Of a stretch of 64,000 nucleotides of DNA, positions 62,652 to 64,000 are shown piece after piece. Location: positions 10,273,840 through 10,337,839 of the forward strand of contig CM036630.1 in assembly GCA_020746105.1 (NCBI GenBank), given 5' to 3'. Source of the stretch: Trogon surrucura (lineage: Eukaryota > Chordata > Aves > Trogoniformes > Trogonidae). Within the stretch, counting starts at the first letter, position 1; each line of letters opens with the position of its first letter. The position numbers and the translations under genes are program-made. Below the pieces are notes generated by a model. That model ran no database searches, was not told the DNA's origin, and saw nothing but the letters and a program-made list of their open reading frames with translations.

Positions 62652-64000
62652 TGTGTGCTTCCCAAGGGGCAGCTCAGCTGATGACTGGACAAAGTGTCTA
62701 AGTGCTCACAGCTACGACCTGAACTGCCTTTTGCAAGAGAATGGGAGGGAAGTTGGAAAAGAAATGGCATTCTTAAATTATTTGTGCACTCGGAAAGATG
62801 TACACTGCTTCAGAGAGGATTTCCAAGACAGAAATATCCGCTTCAGCAGAGACTAGGAAACATTTTTCTCTAGATGGGTGGATGGCAGTCCCAACTGGTA
62901 ATTTCAATATTTGCTGCTCTTTGTACCTTTCCAGAGGTTTGTGATGCAGCTGAGTGAAATTTGCTTCTGTAGCCCTCTGGAGTTACTCTGGAGTTACACC
63001 AGTGTTACAGAGATGAGTCTTGCCTATGTCAGTGACAGAAGAAAAGACTTGATTTCAGATGTTCCTAGCTCCAAAACAGCAGTTAAAATTGGATTTCTAT
63101 TCCGGCAACGGAAACATGGATTCAATCAATTAAAAGCAAAGCAATTTTCATGTTGGCACCATCTTCTCTGTAAACAGAGTTTGGCCATGAATACATTTTA
63201 TTGTCTGTTATGTGAATCATCTGAAGCTCCTGGATTTTCCAGGTTTGTTTTGAGGTCCTTAAAGATGATTTATCATGAGGGGTTTTTTTCCTGTCTTTCT
63301 CCTCTTTTCTCCTCTGTCCTTGGATATTTTATTTCCAGTCCTTGATGGTTCCTGGAAATGTAGAGGAGAGACTGCAAAAATGCAAATAAATGGAGAAGTG
63401 TCAGGGTTGGTAAAATATAGCTCAGAGAAGCCAGATATTTTGCGTGTCTCTGGGAATATTATTTGCATTTTGTTCTTTACAAGGAAGGTCATCTTTTTTG
63501 TGTGACACTCCTATATAAACCTAGCATGAGAGAATAATCCTCTCAATTTCTTAGCTATTTTTCCAACTAATTTAATCTCTGTTCTTGAGCTAGCCAAGCG
63601 AGATTTCTTTCTAAACAATATTGATGTCTGTAAAAGTATTGGTTTCATTACTTTTTATAATGGAATTACACACTGTCTTTTGTGCATTTAAAGTCAAGCT
63701 GTAAATTAGGCAGAAAGCACATTTGACATCTGCGCAGGTGTCGATTCTGCTGAAGCTTTAGGATCTTTAAAATGCATTTCTGTATTCATTGGTCCTAACA
63801 CTTCACTATAATTCACGAAAAAATATTATCATAAATCTCTCTCTCTGGTACAGGCTTGTACTTTTGCAAAAAGACTTTCATTATTTCCAAAAAGTAATTC
63901 CATACTCTGGCTATAGGGTTCATCTTCATTCAATTCTCTCTAAATGGCTTTTATATCTGCACTGTAGATGTCGCAGGAGTGACCATTAGTTTGAAGCCAG
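62652..64000. other. Unique AT-rich DNA, no gene seen
   Basis: Nothing recognisable. A perfect 11-bp tandem duplication CTCTGGAGTTA lies at 62975-62996. The 144-codon frame at 62911-63345 opens at TTG and has no domain. Confidence 0.55.

Noticed and set aside
62911-63345. Open frame of 144 codons
   Set aside because: It starts at TTG, shows no domain, and overlaps other frames on both strands.
1-64000. CRISPR array, operons, prophage, tRNA or rRNA genes
   Set aside because: No regularly spaced repeats, no tRNA T-loop with matching stems and no rRNA cores were seen. The sequence character is that of a vertebrate nuclear genome.

Overview
The window looks like AT-rich vertebrate DNA, most likely from a bird. 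Three fragments have the structure of avian CR1 retrotransposon 3' ends: two carry ATTCTGTG-type tail repeats and one carries an ATTCTATG-type tail. One solo LTR matches, from memory, a widespread avian endogenous retrovirus family of the ERV-L type. Interspersed repeats are sparse, tracts of A, T, TC, GA, TA and TTGG are short, and most of the sequence is unique AT-rich DNA. I cannot name the species. Nothing bacterial or organellar is visible: no operons, rRNA, tRNA or CRISPR array.

I found no host protein-coding gene. The longest open frames (about 130-170 codons) begin at non-ATG codons, have low-complexity or random-looking composition, overlap other random frames on the opposite strand, and show no domain I recognise. 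The only translated segments I recognise are two remnants of the C-terminal end of the CR1 reverse-transcriptase polyprotein. The window is best read as a gene desert or as the inside of a very long intron; the sequence alone cannot decide between them.

Layout: 1-8220 is unique AT-rich DNA with small repeats. 8221-8400 is a local CpG-dense patch with a hairpin. 8401-17136 is unique DNA with poly-A/T tracts, a 13-bp inverted repeat and a nested hairpin. 17135-17537 is CR1 copy 1 (+). 17538-29400 is unique DNA containing a GC-rich hairpin and AT-rich blocks that resemble conserved noncoding elements. 29401-29953 is the solo LTR (+), followed by a GC-rich patch at about 30280-30545. 30546-45188 is unique DNA. 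45189-45345 is CR1 copy 3 (-). 49931-50232 is CR1 copy 2 (+). 50233-64000 is unique DNA with regulatory-looking AT-rich blocks, a palindrome cluster and a CpG-dense patch near 62530-62651.

No set of genes here works together. I looked for an undescribed system and did not find one I could support. The items most worth checking are short structured or CpG-dense patches in otherwise plain sequence, and the possible promoter activity of the LTR.
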